From Pseudomonadota bacterium (lineage in GTDB: Bacteria; Pseudomonadota; Alphaproteobacteria; Rhizobiales; Xanthobacteraceae), in contig JAEWIX010000060.1 of assembly GCA_023386885.1 (NCBI GenBank), positions 1-57,325 on the forward strand: a stretch of DNA of 57,325 bases, read 5' to 3'. The stretch's first letter is position 1. Each line of letters starts with the position of its first letter. Positions 40,469 to 48,778 of this stretch are shown piece by piece. The notes beneath the pieces were generated by a model. The model worked only from the letters and a program-made list of their open reading frames with translations. It was not told where the DNA came from and searched no databases. A program made the translations under genes and the position numbers.

Positions 40469-41965
40469 TTAGTCCGTGCCGACGCGATCGCGAAAAGCCT
40501 CGACCATCAGCGGATTGAGGCCGAGTTCGTTGAGCGCGCCGCGAGCGCGGGCATTGTCGTTGGCGCGGCCGGCGAGGCGATGGCCGCTCAATTTGTCGGG
40601 CAGCGCTGTCAGCATGGCGCCGTCGCCAAGCCGCTTGGCCCAGGCTTGCAGTTCATCGGCCTGGAACCGATAGCCACCGACCGCCATGATGCCCGGCGGC
40701 GGCGCGGTGATGCAGATCGCACCGCTGGCGCGGTCTAGCCGCGCGGCGTATCCGGTGTCGACATAGGTGACGGGCGTAGTGTCGCGGCGAAATTCGTCGC
40801 GCGGAGGTGCGTAAGCCGCCAGCGGCACCATCGAGCCGCGCAAGGCGAGCGTTCCATTGTCGGTCAGTAGCGTTTCGCCGGCAATGGGCGATTGCGCATC
40901 GTCGCGTGGCGCACCGTAAGGGCCGGGCATGATGTCGGCCGCCACGCCATCATCGCCCCGGCGCGCACTGAACAGACCCGCCTCGCCGAACACGTAAACG
41001 TCGGTCAATCCGATCCGTGCGCTTGGCCAAAGAGGACTTGATGCAACCTGCTCCGGCGTACGCCACAGGCCGATGACATTGCGCAGCGTAGATTCGTGCA
41101 GCAGGTCTTTATCCTCGCCCAACTGCATCGCCAGCGCGGCGGGACAGACCAGCGTATCGCAATTCAATTCGACAAGCTGCCGCTCCAGCAGTTCGCCATC
41201 GAACGGGTGGTGCAGCGCCAGCGTGCCGCCGCTCAACAGCCAGCACGCCAGCGATGAGGCAATGCCGGCGAATGACGCCATGCAGTGCACGGCAAGCAGC
41301 GTCGCGCCTTGCGCCATTCCGCTTTCGAGAAAGACCGCGAGCCCGCCTGAAATCAAATTCAGGTGGGTTCGCGGCACGGCGAGCAGTCCACCATTCGTGA
41401 CGTCAAACGAGATCAGTGCGGCCTGCCGGGCGTCGAGCGCGACTGCTGGAGCCGTTGCGTGATCATACGCGATGACGTCGTCAAGCGAAACCATACCCTC
41501 GGGTAGATCCGGACCGAAACCGCAGACATGGCGGATGGAGAACGCCTCCACCGCAGCGTTCATGACGAGATCGGCGTGGCTGACGCCATCGATCCGCGAA
41601 CAGCCGACGATGGCGCGCGCGCCGATGCGATTGAGCGCGACGGCGAGATCGGCGTGCCGCCAGAGTTGCGGCATCAACGCCACGACGAGACCGGCGCGAT
41701 GCGCGGCGAGCACCGTCAGTGCGAACTCCGCCGTATTGGGGAGTTGCACGGCGACGATCGAATGCGGCGGCAGCCCGGCTTCGATGAAGTGCGCGGCCAG
41801 CGCCGAAATGGCGCGGTCGGCTTGTGCGAACGTCAGCCGCCGAGGCGACTGGCCGGTCACCCGCATTTTGTCGGGGGGATCGATCAGCGCCAACGCGTCC
41901 GGCTGCCGCGCCAGAATGCGACGAAACAGTCCATCAAGGGTTGGTGACGCTGTGGTTTGAAGCAC
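40469..41965 (-). CDS. Divergent adenylate-forming (acyl-CoA synthetase-like) enzyme
   Basis: The 498-residue protein has the fold order of class I adenylating enzymes: a RRLTFAQADRAISALAAHF start, AVQLPNTAEFALTVLAAHRA, and a TYVDTGYAARLDRASGAICI segment that corresponds to the TGDxxxxD motif. The P-loop-like motif normally SG-T-TG-x-PKG reads ISFDVTNGGLLAVPRTHLNL, so the Ser/Thr/Gly run and the lysine are mostly lost. The C-terminal catalytic lysine region reads LPDKLSGHRLAGRAN. It may be a catalytically altered or non-enzymatic relative. It starts at a GTG at 41965, only 3 bases after the stop of the upstream peptide-binding gene, so the two are one transcription unit. Confidence 0.75.
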   Translation of the reverse strand: MLQTTASPTLDGLFRRILARQPDALALIDPPDKMRVTGQSPRRLTFAQADRAISALAAHFIEAGLPPHSIVAVQLPNTAEFALTVLAAHRAGLVVALMPQLWRHADLAVALNRIGARAIVGCSRIDGVSHADLVMNAAVEAFSIRHVCGFGPDLPEGMVSLDDVIAYDHATAPAVALDARQAALISFDVTNGGLLAVPRTHLNLISGGLAVFLESGMAQGATLLAVHCMASFAGIASSLACWLLSGGTLALHHPFDGELLERQLVELNCDTLVCPAALAMQLGEDKDLLHESTLRNVIGLWRTPEQVASSPLWPSARIGLTDVYVFGEAGLFSARRGDDGVAADIMPGPYGAPRDDAQSPIAGETLLTDNGTLALRGSMVPLAAYAPPRDEFRRDTTPVTYVDTGYAARLDRASGAICITAPPPGIMAVGGYRFQADELQAWAKRLGDGAMLTALPDKLSGHRLAGRANDNARARGALNELGLNPLMVEAFRDRVGTD

Positions 41966-41968
41966 GGC

Positions 41969-43813
41969 TTACCTGTGGGGTGGCTGCGGTGGCGCATGCC
42001 ACCACGTTTCAGGGAGATATCCGGTCAACGCGGTAACTGACGGTCTTTGTATCCGATTCCATCGCGCGATCCATTGCTCGCGGATGTTGTACAGGGGAAT
42101 CCCATAGAAGCCGGAGATCAGCACACGGTCGAGCGCCCGGACGGCGGAGACGAAAGCCGGCCGCTCACGCGCCTCCAGCATCGCCGCGATCATGGCGTCG
42201 ATGGCCGGGTTTTTCGCGCCCATGTAGTTGCGGGTGCCTGGATTGTCGGCGGCCTCACTGCCCCAATAGAACGCCTGCTCGTTGCCGGGCGAGAGCGATT
42301 GATCCCAGCGGTTAGGGATCATATCGAAATCATAGCCGATGCGGCGTTGGTCGAATTGTACGGCGTCGACGGCGCGCACCGACGCTTGGATGCCGGCGCG
42401 CTTGAGGTTCGCGCTATAAGCCAGTGCGATGCGTTCCTGGTCGCGTGTCGTCACCAGGATTTCGAAGGCGAGGGGTTGTCCGCTTTGGCGCTGCCGCAGC
42501 ACGGAATCCTGCAATTCGTAGCCGGCCTGCTTCAACAGCGTCAGTGCACGGCGCAGCGTTGCGCGGTCGCGCCCCGAACCGTCGCTGACCGGCAGCCGAT
42601 AGCTGCCGTCGAGCACATCCGCACGAACCTGTTGGGCGAATGGCCGTAGTAGCGTTTGCTCGCGGGTGTCGGCGGGGCGCCCGTAAGCGGAGAGTTCGGA
42701 GCCCGCGAAGAACCCGGCGGATCGCGCATAGAGATTGAAGAAATAATTCCGGTTGATCCACTCGAAGTCGTACAACAGTGACAGCGCCTCGCGCACGCGG
42801 ATGTCGGCGAACATCGGCCGCCGCGTGTTGAACACGAGAAATTCCGTCGGGTTCGGCACACCGGGCTTGATGGTGTCGCGGACGATCTTGCCGGATTTCA
42901 CCGCGGCCAGATCGTAACCGCTGTGCCAGCGCAGTGGTTCGTTCTCGACGCGGAAATCGTAGAGGCCGCGCTTGAACGCTTCGAACTGACTGTTGGCATC
43001 GCGATAGAAGTCGAGCCGGATTTCGTCGAAATTCCACAGCCCCTTGTTGATGGGCAGATCGCGCCCCCAATAATTGGGGTCGCGCGTCAATGTCACGCTG
43101 CTGCCGGGATCGACATGGGTGATGCGATAGGGGCCGGACCCCAGCGGCGGCGCCATCGAGGTGTTTTCAAACGTGGCGACATCCACGGCGTGTTTCGGCA
43201 GGATCGGCATCAGGCCGAGGATCAGCGGCAGCTCACGATCGGCCGCGCCGCCGAATTCGAACCGCACGGTGAGATCGTCGATAGCCTCAGCGTGCGTGAC
43301 CTTGGCGTAGTAGAGCCGGTGGTTGGGGCGGCCCTTGTCACGCAGCAACTGCCAGGAAAACAATACGTCGGCCGCGCGCACCGGCTGGCCGTCTGAGAAG
43401 CGGGCGCGTGGGTTCAGATGGAAGGTCACCCAGGTTCGGGCGTCATCGGTTTCGATCCGCTCCGCCAGCAGGCCGTAGAGCGTGAAAGGCTCATCGTTGC
43501 CGCGCGCCATCAGGCTCTCGATCACAAATCCGCGAACCTGCTGCACCGCGAGGCCACGGACAATGAACGGATTGAGACTATCAAACGTGCCGCTCAGGCC
43601 CTGGATCAGCCGCCCACCCTTGGGCGCGTCCGGATTGGCGTAGGGCATGTGCGTGAAGTTTGCGGCCATCGCCGGCGCGCCATGCATGGCGATGCCATGG
43701 CTCGCCTCCGCACTCACGGGGTTGCTACCAGCGAGCATGGCGGCGGCCAGAAAGACGAGTCCGCTTAGCCAGGCGGTGCGGAGATTATGTCGAGCCGCAG
43801 GAACTCGCGTCAT
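41969..43813 (-). CDS. ABC transporter periplasmic substrate-binding protein, family 5 (YejA-like)
   Basis: The 614-residue exported protein has a signal peptide (hydrophobic part LSGLVFLAAAMLAGSNPVSA). Its family 5 binding domain starts with the YejA-type pattern HGIAMHGAPAMAANFTHMPY and GGRLIQGLSGTFDSLNPFIV. Later marks are YWGRDLPINKGLWNFDEIRL and RWDQSLSPGNEQAFYWGSEA. It should bind an oligopeptide or related solute (YejA binds microcin C-type peptides), but no permease or ATPase genes are next to it. The ATG at 43813 (MTRVPAAR) is chosen over a 10-codon upstream extension. It is divergent from the IalB-family gene by 252 bases. Confidence 0.85.
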   Translation of the reverse strand: MTRVPAARHNLRTAWLSGLVFLAAAMLAGSNPVSAEASHGIAMHGAPAMAANFTHMPYANPDAPKGGRLIQGLSGTFDSLNPFIVRGLAVQQVRGFVIESLMARGNDEPFTLYGLLAERIETDDARTWVTFHLNPRARFSDGQPVRAADVLFSWQLLRDKGRPNHRLYYAKVTHAEAIDDLTVRFEFGGAADRELPLILGLMPILPKHAVDVATFENTSMAPPLGSGPYRITHVDPGSSVTLTRDPNYWGRDLPINKGLWNFDEIRLDFYRDANSQFEAFKRGLYDFRVENEPLRWHSGYDLAAVKSGKIVRDTIKPGVPNPTEFLVFNTRRPMFADIRVREALSLLYDFEWINRNYFFNLYARSAGFFAGSELSAYGRPADTREQTLLRPFAQQVRADVLDGSYRLPVSDGSGRDRATLRRALTLLKQAGYELQDSVLRQRQSGQPLAFEILVTTRDQERIALAYSANLKRAGIQASVRAVDAVQFDQRRIGYDFDMIPNRWDQSLSPGNEQAFYWGSEAADNPGTRNYMGAKNPAIDAMIAAMLEARERPAFVSAVRALDRVLISGFYGIPLYNIREQWIARWNRIQRPSVTALTGYLPETWWHAPPQPPHR

Positions 43814-44065
43814 TCGAGGTGATTCGGAGCATGTCACGAGCAAAATTTACCACAGCCGCCATGGTTCGGCCCCGGCTCGGTGCCAAACACCCGTTCGTGG
43901 CATTGATCTTTTCGTTTGCCGCTGTATTGAAGGCGTGCATTTGATCCGTATGGCAGTGGCCGGCCACTCAACGGCCTCATTTGACCAGGAAACGGCAGCT
44001 AAAGAGTTGAGGCGGGCGTCCTTTTGCGGTTTCGGACGTCGCCATTCGAGAAAGGGCTTTCCGCA

Positions 44066-44851
44066 ATGAATTTCACCGATATGGCCGCCCAGGCATGGCG
44101 GTGTGGGCGGGGTGTGACGGTGGCAGCAGCGGCCGCTGCATTTGCCGCGACGGCGTTCGCGCCCGTGGCCAATGCCCAGCAGCCGGCGGCGCCGGCCCAG
44201 CAGAAGGCCAAGTCGAACGGCAAGGCGGCGCCGAAGGCGGCCCCCAAGGCCGAGCAGCCCGCGCAGGCTCCTGCCGCGCAACCGCCGCAGCAGCAAGTGC
44301 AGTTGATCTATGCGCCGTGGACCAAGTTCTGTCTCAAGGGGCAGGACGCCAATGCCAAGCAGGTGTGCTTCACCGGCAAGGATGGCCGTATCGAGTCGGG
44401 CCAGCCGGTCATCGCCGCCGTGATCATCGAGCCGGAAGGCGAGACGAAGAAGATCCTTCGCGTCACGCTGCCGCTCGGTATGCAGCTGGTTCACGGCACC
44501 CGCATCATCATCGACAACAACGCGCCGATGCAGAGCCCGTACGTGATCTGCTTCGCCAACGGCTGCATGTCCGACTACGAAGTTACACCGGACATGATCA
44601 ATCACTTGAAGAAAGGCCAGAATCTGATTGTTCAGGCGATCAATTCCAACGGTGCACCGCTGACGCTGCCGCTGCCGCTGGCGGAGTTCGCCAAGGCCTA
44701 TGACGGTCCGCCGACCGACCCGAAGGTGTTCGAGGAAACCCAGAAGAAGCTGCAGGAAGAGTTGCAGAAGCGGGCCGCGGAAGCGCGCGCCAAGCTGGAA
44801 GCGCAGCAGCCGGCGGCATCGGGCACCACTGCGCCCGCCGCGAAGCAGTAA
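44066..44851 (+). CDS. Invasion-associated locus B (IalB) family protein
   Basis: The 261-residue exported protein has a signal peptide (about residues 15-38, FAATAFAPVANA, then QQPAAP). An Ala/Pro/Lys-rich linker follows, then the IalB domain (about 80-200) with LIYAPWTKFCLKGQDANAKQ and QSPYVICFANGCMSDYEVTP. These four cysteines are typical. A charged coiled tail (about 220-245, FEETQKKLQEELQKRAAEAR) ends it. IalB was named in Bartonella for erythrocyte invasion, but free-living relatives have several copies with no known role. The ATG at 44066 follows AAAGGGCTTTCCGC. A strong hairpin follows. Confidence 0.88.
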   Translation: MNFTDMAAQAWRCGRGVTVAAAAAAFAATAFAPVANAQQPAAPAQQKAKSNGKAAPKAAPKAEQPAQAPAAQPPQQQVQLIYAPWTKFCLKGQDANAKQVCFTGKDGRIESGQPVIAAVIIEPEGETKKILRVTLPLGMQLVHGTRIIIDNNAPMQSPYVICFANGCMSDYEVTPDMINHLKKGQNLIVQAINSNGAPLTLPLPLAEFAKAYDGPPTDPKVFEETQKKLQEELQKRAAEARAKLEAQQPAASGTTAPAAKQ

Positions 44852-44871
44852 CGCGGCAACGATCGCGACAC

Positions 44872-44900
44872 AAAAAAGCGCTCCGCGAGGGGCGTTTTTT
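44872..44900 (+). terminator. Rho-independent terminator after the IalB-family gene
   Basis: AAAAAAGCGCTCC and GGGGCGTTTTTT form a stem (with one bulged G) around a GCGA loop, ending in a run of seven T. It lies 20 bases past the stop codon. It is one of the best terminator candidates in the window. Confidence 0.85.
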
Positions 44901-44990
44901 TCGTTGGAATTTCAGCTCGGGATTCTTGCGGCGAAATGGTGACGCGCGGGAAATCCTGCGGCGAAACGGTGGCGGACGCGGCGCGCCGAT

Positions 44991-45032
44991 TCAGTTCAGT
45001 CGGATCAGTTCAGCCGAGTCAGTTCAGCGACG
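44991..45032. repeat. Three tandem 14-base repeats at the end of hspQ
   Basis: Three copies begin with TCAGTTCAG: TCAGTTCAGTCGGA, TCAGTTCAGCCGAG and TCAGTTCAGCGACG. The third overlaps the final codons of hspQ. On the minus strand each unit ends CTGAACTGA, so each copy repeats the codons for Leu-Asn-stop, in shifting frames because 14 is not a multiple of 3. It looks like a slippage expansion around the stop codon. Confidence 0.7.
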
Positions 45033-45351
45033 TGTTGCGCGGGCGGTAACCGCCGGCCTTGTCCTTGATGAAAATCTCGGCGACCTGCGAATGCCGGACC
45101 GGCTCGCCGGACTCGTCGGCCAACAGGTTCTGCTCGGAGACGTAGGCGACGTATTCCGACTCCGCGTTCTCGGCCAGCAGGTGGTAGAACGGCTGGTCCT
45201 TGCGCGGCCGCACCTGTTCGGGAATGGCCAGCCACCATTCCTCGGTATTGGCGAATTCCGGATCGATGTCGAAAATCACGCCCCGGAACGAGAAAATCCG
45301 GTGCTTGACGATCTGACCGATCTGAAATTTTGCGACACGCATCTTTGTCAT
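45019..45351 (-). CDS. hspQ: HspQ / YccV hemimethylated-DNA-binding family protein
   Basis: The 110-residue protein has the HspQ fold: AKFQIGQIVKHRIFSFRGVI, then FDIDPEFANTEEWWLAIPEQ and the highly conserved KDQPFYHLLAENAESEYVAY. HspQ is linked in enterobacteria to control of DnaA and to Lon protease specificity. The C-terminus (YRPRNTSLN) ends in the tandem repeat described separately. The ATG at 45351 (MTKMRVAKF) is used; the second ATG three codons in is also possible. Its neighbour on the plus strand, an AEC transporter, starts 118 bases away. Confidence 0.92.
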   Translation of the reverse strand: MTKMRVAKFQIGQIVKHRIFSFRGVIFDIDPEFANTEEWWLAIPEQVRPRKDQPFYHLLAENAESEYVAYVSEQNLLADESGEPVRHSQVAEIFIKDKAGGYRPRNTSLN

Positions 45352-45468
45352 GGATTGTCGAATAGACCAGGATTGTGGCCGATGCTAGAGGCAACAGTAC
45401 CCACCCGGTGGATGCCGCAGCGCGGCCAAATCGCGATTCCGGCCTGAATCCCGCGGAAATCCTGTTTC

Positions 45469-46419
45469 ATGATCGATATTCTCAATCTGGCGCTGCCCTA
45501 CTTTGGATTGATTTTTATCGGCTTTGCCTGCGGACGGTACCGCCGGCTGCCGGAATCCGGGCTGGCCTGGATGAATTTCTACGTACTTTACGTGTCGCTG
45601 CCGGCGCTGTTCTTCCGCATTGTCTCCAGGACGCCGTTCGAGGAACTCAACAACCTGCCGTTCGTGGTGGCGACCACGCTTGGGACCGCCGGCGCGTTCA
45701 CGCTGTCGATTGCCATTGCGAAGTTGCTCGGGCGGCTGCCGCTGCGGCAGGCGGCGATGGCCGGGCTTGCGGGCGGCTACGGCAATATCGGCTACATGGG
45801 GCCGGGCCTGGCGCTGGCGGTGTTCGGGCTGAAATCGGCGGTGCCGACCGCGCTGATCTTCTGCTTCGATAGCATTTTCCTGTTCACGGTGATCCCGGTG
45901 CTGATGGCGCTGACCGACGGTACGCGGCGGCCGCTGCTGCCGACGCTGGGGTTCGTGGCCAAGGAGATCGCGCTGCATCCCCTGATCGTAGCGGTGTATT
46001 GCGGCGTGCTGGCCGCCGCGCTGCATATCCAGATGCCGGTCGCCATCGATGGTGTGCTGCAGTTCCTCCAGAGTTCGGCCGCGCCGGTGGCGCTGTTCGT
46101 GTTGGGCGTGACGGTGGCGCTGCGGCCGTTCGGCCGCGTGCCGTGGGAACTGCCGGGGCTCGTCGTCGTCAAACTGGTGGTTCACCCGATCCTGGTGCTT
46201 GGGCTGTTGTGGTGGTTCGGCCCGTTCACGATGGAGTGGGCGGCGACCGCCGTGCTGATGGCCGCGCTGCCGCCGGCGCTCAATGTGTTCGTGATCGCCC
46301 GGCAATACGACACCTGGACCGAAGCCGCGTCCGCCGCGGTGTTGCTGGGCACGCTGGCATCGGTGGTGACGCTCACCACGGTGATGTGGATGCTGAAGAG
46401 CGGCTATCTGACATTCTGA
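45469..46419 (+). CDS. AEC-family transporter
   Basis: The 316-residue protein has about ten hydrophobic helices in two repeats of five, as in the auxin efflux carrier (AEC/BART) family. The marks are LPYFGLIFIGFACGRYRRLP at the start, AGLAGGYGNIGYMGPGLALA after the third helix and AVLMAALPPALNVFVIARQY near the C-terminus. Bacterial members move malate or other organic acids, but the substrate here is not known. The ATG at 45469 follows GAAATCCTGTTTC, with no strong ribosome site. A hairpin repeat separates its stop from the convergent monooxygenase gene. Confidence 0.85.
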   Translation: MIDILNLALPYFGLIFIGFACGRYRRLPESGLAWMNFYVLYVSLPALFFRIVSRTPFEELNNLPFVVATTLGTAGAFTLSIAIAKLLGRLPLRQAAMAGLAGGYGNIGYMGPGLALAVFGLKSAVPTALIFCFDSIFLFTVIPVLMALTDGTRRPLLPTLGFVAKEIALHPLIVAVYCGVLAAALHIQMPVAIDGVLQFLQSSAAPVALFVLGVTVALRPFGRVPWELPGLVVVKLVVHPILVLGLLWWFGPFTMEWAATAVLMAALPPALNVFVIARQYDTWTEAASAAVLLGTLASVVTLTTVMWMLKSGYLTF

Positions 46420-46424
46420 TCTGA

Positions 46425-46460
46425 CGCGTCATTGCGTTGCTTCGTTCGCAATGGCACGCG
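46425..46460. repeat. Interspersed palindromic repeat / bidirectional terminator-like hairpin
   Basis: CGCGT-CATTGCG and CGCAATG-GC-ACGCG form a long stem with a 10-base loop (TTGCTTCGTT). The core CATTGCG...TTCGCAATG is a known type of short palindrome scattered between rhizobial genes. It lies between two convergent genes. A related degenerate copy is at 48696-48771. Confidence 0.65.
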
Positions 46461-46499
46461 ATCGGGAGGATCGTTCATGGAGAGCCCCTCAACGACCGG

Positions 46500-47660
46500 T
46501 CAAAACCTCATGGTTCCGGGCTCGAGACCGAGTTGCAGTCGGCCGACGACGACGTAGCTCTGCGGGCTCATGGCAATGTGTTTAACGGCGGCGTTGATGT
46601 CGCGCCCGGCGCGCTCCAGGGCGTTGCTTTCGAAGATCGCAGCAGCACCGACTTCCGAGGTCAGCACTTGCACGATGTGCGTAGAGACTTCCGCAGCATG
46701 CGCGCAGGCGACCCGCAACCGCGCGCGAGCGTGTTGACGAACGCCGGCATCGTCGTCCAGCACGGAAAGCAATTCGGCCATTGTTTCCTTTAGGAACGCC
46801 TTGGCGGCACCGAGCGTTGCGATGGCTCGGCCAAGCGCCGACTGGACCATTTCGCGATCCTTCATCTGGATCGCCATACCCTGCCGAGTCCTGTTTGGGG
46901 TGCTGGATTTTGTAAATGTCGCGATCGCGCCGCTTGCGATACCGAGTGCACTACCGGTAATCGACCACGGAAATATCGACAGGCCCGGGAGCCGGTAAAC
47001 GATGCCCGGCTGTGTCGGCGTCGGCGCAAGGAAGTCGTGGGTGTGTTCGAGCGGGACGAACAGGTCTTTCACCTCGAAGTCGCAACTTCCGGTGCCGCGA
47101 AGGCCCGATACATGCCAGGTGTCATGGATCGTCACATCCTTGCGCTGGAAGTAACAGCAGATCGGCGGCCTGAGATTGCCGCTGCCATCGCTGAAGGTGG
47201 CCAATCCCATAAATCGCGTGGCGTGATTGGCGCCGCTGCCGAACGGCCAACGCCCGGTGACGCGATAGCCGCCAGTGACGGGTTCCGCTGAACCGATCGC
47301 GCCGGTCGCACTGACAATGAATGCGTAGGGGTCGGCAAACCACTCGCGCGCGACAGGCTCCGGGAGATAGCCGCCGATGCGGCTCATGCCGCCGCCATTT
47401 CCGACCAGCCAGCCGATCGAGCCATCCAACGCCGAAGCAGCTTCGATCACGTTGAGGAATTCCACTGGCGATAATTCGGGGCCACCCAAAGCCGTCGGCA
47501 GCCATAGGCGAAAAAGCCCGGCTTCGGCGAGCCGTTGAAATACGGCATCCGGAATCTTGCGGTCCCGATCGAACGCGGCGCGGTGATCTTCCACGAGCGG
47601 TCTGAGATTCTCGATGGCATCGAGGTACTCAGTCGCGGGCGAGGGTGTGACGGCCAACAT
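46500..47660 (-). CDS. Acyl-CoA dehydrogenase-fold flavin monooxygenase (group D)
   Basis: The 386-residue protein has the acyl-CoA dehydrogenase fold but resembles flavin-dependent monooxygenases (HpaB/DszC/SfnC type). An N-terminal helical part has AAFDRDRKIPDAVFQRLAEA and LWLPTALGGPELSPVEFLNV. A beta domain (RVTGRWPFGSGANHATRFMG and TWHVSGLRGTGSCDFEVKDL) and a C-terminal helical domain follow. Such enzymes use reduced flavin from a partner reductase to oxidise sulfur or aromatic compounds; no reductase gene is adjacent. The ATG at 47660 follows GGAGGATCCAC. It is divergent from a LysR gene with a visible operator, which probably controls it. Confidence 0.85.
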   Translation of the reverse strand: MLAVTPSPATEYLDAIENLRPLVEDHRAAFDRDRKIPDAVFQRLAEAGLFRLWLPTALGGPELSPVEFLNVIEAASALDGSIGWLVGNGGGMSRIGGYLPEPVAREWFADPYAFIVSATGAIGSAEPVTGGYRVTGRWPFGSGANHATRFMGLATFSDGSGNLRPPICCYFQRKDVTIHDTWHVSGLRGTGSCDFEVKDLFVPLEHTHDFLAPTPTQPGIVYRLPGLSIFPWSITGSALGIASGAIATFTKSSTPNRTRQGMAIQMKDREMVQSALGRAIATLGAAKAFLKETMAELLSVLDDDAGVRQHARARLRVACAHAAEVSTHIVQVLTSEVGAAAIFESNALERAGRDINAAVKHIAMSPQSYVVVGRLQLGLEPGTMRF

Positions 47661-47748
47661 GTGGATCCTCCTCGGTTGTGAGAATGCCAAGCGGTCCGAT
47701 AGTCGGTTAGTCGCGGCGGAATCCGCAATCGCGAAGATTTTGATTACG

Positions 47749-47765
47749 GATGAACTGAATTCATC
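47749..47765. promoter_or_regulatory. Putative LysR-type operator
   Basis: GATGAA-CTGAA-TTCATC is a perfect 6-5-6 palindrome, and within it TGAACTGAATTCA fits the T-N11-A LysR box. It lies in the 117-base gap between the monooxygenase and the divergent lysR gene, 12 bases before the lysR start, so it could serve both autorepression and control of the divergent gene. Confidence 0.6.
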
Positions 47766-47777
47766 TATGTTTCGTCC

Positions 47778-48683
47778 ATGCAGAAGCTCCCTCCGCTGGT
47801 GGAATTGCGTGCTTTTGAGGCGGCGGCTCGCTGCCTGAGCTTCAAGCGCGCAGCCGCTGAACTCGGGGTGACGCCCACTGCGATCAGTCACCAGATCAAG
47901 CTATTGGAAAGCCACTGCGGCCAGGATCTGTTTCGCCGTCAACCGCGACCGATGAAACTCACCTGGGCCGGTGAGCAACTGTTTCCGATCGTGCGAGACG
48001 GATTTGAATCGTTCGCCCAAGCCATCAACGGTATTCGCGCGGGCGCTTCAACGGGCAAGTTGCGCGTCACCGCGACCAACGCCTTCGCGGCGCGCTGGCT
48101 GGTGCCGAGATTGCCCAAATGGCGAGAGATGCATCCACGGCTGAAACTCGACATCCTCGGTACCGACGAAGTCTTGAGCCTCAAGACCAGCGAAACGGAC
48201 GTTTCGATCCGCTATGCCCGACGGGCCCCGACCGATGGGCCATCGGTCGAACTGGCGCGGGATCGTTTTTTCGTCGTCGCTTCGCCCAAGCTGGTCGGGA
48301 AATTGCGGAAGCTGCTGGCCCCGGCCGAACTCACGCAATTCCCCTTGATCGAGACAGGGTGGCCTTCGAGCGATCTGGAGGCACCGACGTGGCAACGCTG
48401 GCAATCTGTCGCCCGGAAACGCCATGCGCAGGTTCCCGATCTTTCCGGTTTTATCAGCTTCGATTTTCGTGAAGAACTTCACGCGATCGAGGCCGCGATT
48501 TCCGGCCAGGGCGTTGCGATCTGTAGCGATGTGCTGGTGGCTCCCGAACTTGCCAATGGAAGCCTGGTAAAGATCGCCAGCCTAACTCTGCCGGGCTACG
48601 GCTTCTACATCGTGCAGCGAAGCAACCATCCGAAGCTGGCCTTGATCAATGCCTTCGCCGCTTGGGCGGTCGCAGTCAGGTAG
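47778..48683 (+). CDS. LysR-family transcriptional regulator (GcvA type)
   Basis: The 301-residue regulator has an N-terminal winged helix-turn-helix (LRAFEAAARCLSFKRAAAEL, then GVTPTAISHQIKLLESHCGQ and LFRRQPRPMKLTWAGEQL). A periplasmic-binding-protein-like effector domain (about 92-300) includes LRVTATNAFAARWLVPRLPK and AAISGQGVAICSDVLVAPEL. The wording of these segments is close to GcvA-type LysR proteins. The ligand is unknown. The divergent monooxygenase is the likely target. The ATG at 47778 has a poor ribosome site, which is common for autoregulated LysR genes. Confidence 0.9.
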   Translation: MQKLPPLVELRAFEAAARCLSFKRAAAELGVTPTAISHQIKLLESHCGQDLFRRQPRPMKLTWAGEQLFPIVRDGFESFAQAINGIRAGASTGKLRVTATNAFAARWLVPRLPKWREMHPRLKLDILGTDEVLSLKTSETDVSIRYARRAPTDGPSVELARDRFFVVASPKLVGKLRKLLAPAELTQFPLIETGWPSSDLEAPTWQRWQSVARKRHAQVPDLSGFISFDFREELHAIEAAISGQGVAICSDVLVAPELANGSLVKIASLTLPGYGFYIVQRSNHPKLALINAFAAWAVAVR

Positions 48684-48695
48684 TGCTCTTTATTT

Positions 48696-48771
48696 GTCAT
48701 TACGGGGAGTATTCGCCACGATGCAATCCGGATTCAAAGAACTGGATTATTTCGCTTCGTCCGCAATGACG
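48696..48771. repeat. Degenerate interspersed palindromic repeat between convergent genes
   Basis: It starts GTCATTACGGGGAG and ends TTCGTCCGCAATGAC, so the ends are inverted copies of each other (GTCATT-CGG / CCG-AATGAC). The inner parts GCAATCCGG and CTGGATTATTTCGC also resemble the common rhizobial CATTGCGAG...CAATCC repeat. It lies between the lysR stop and the convergent UbiH-type gene. Confidence 0.6.
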
Positions 48772-48778
48772 ATCCGGT

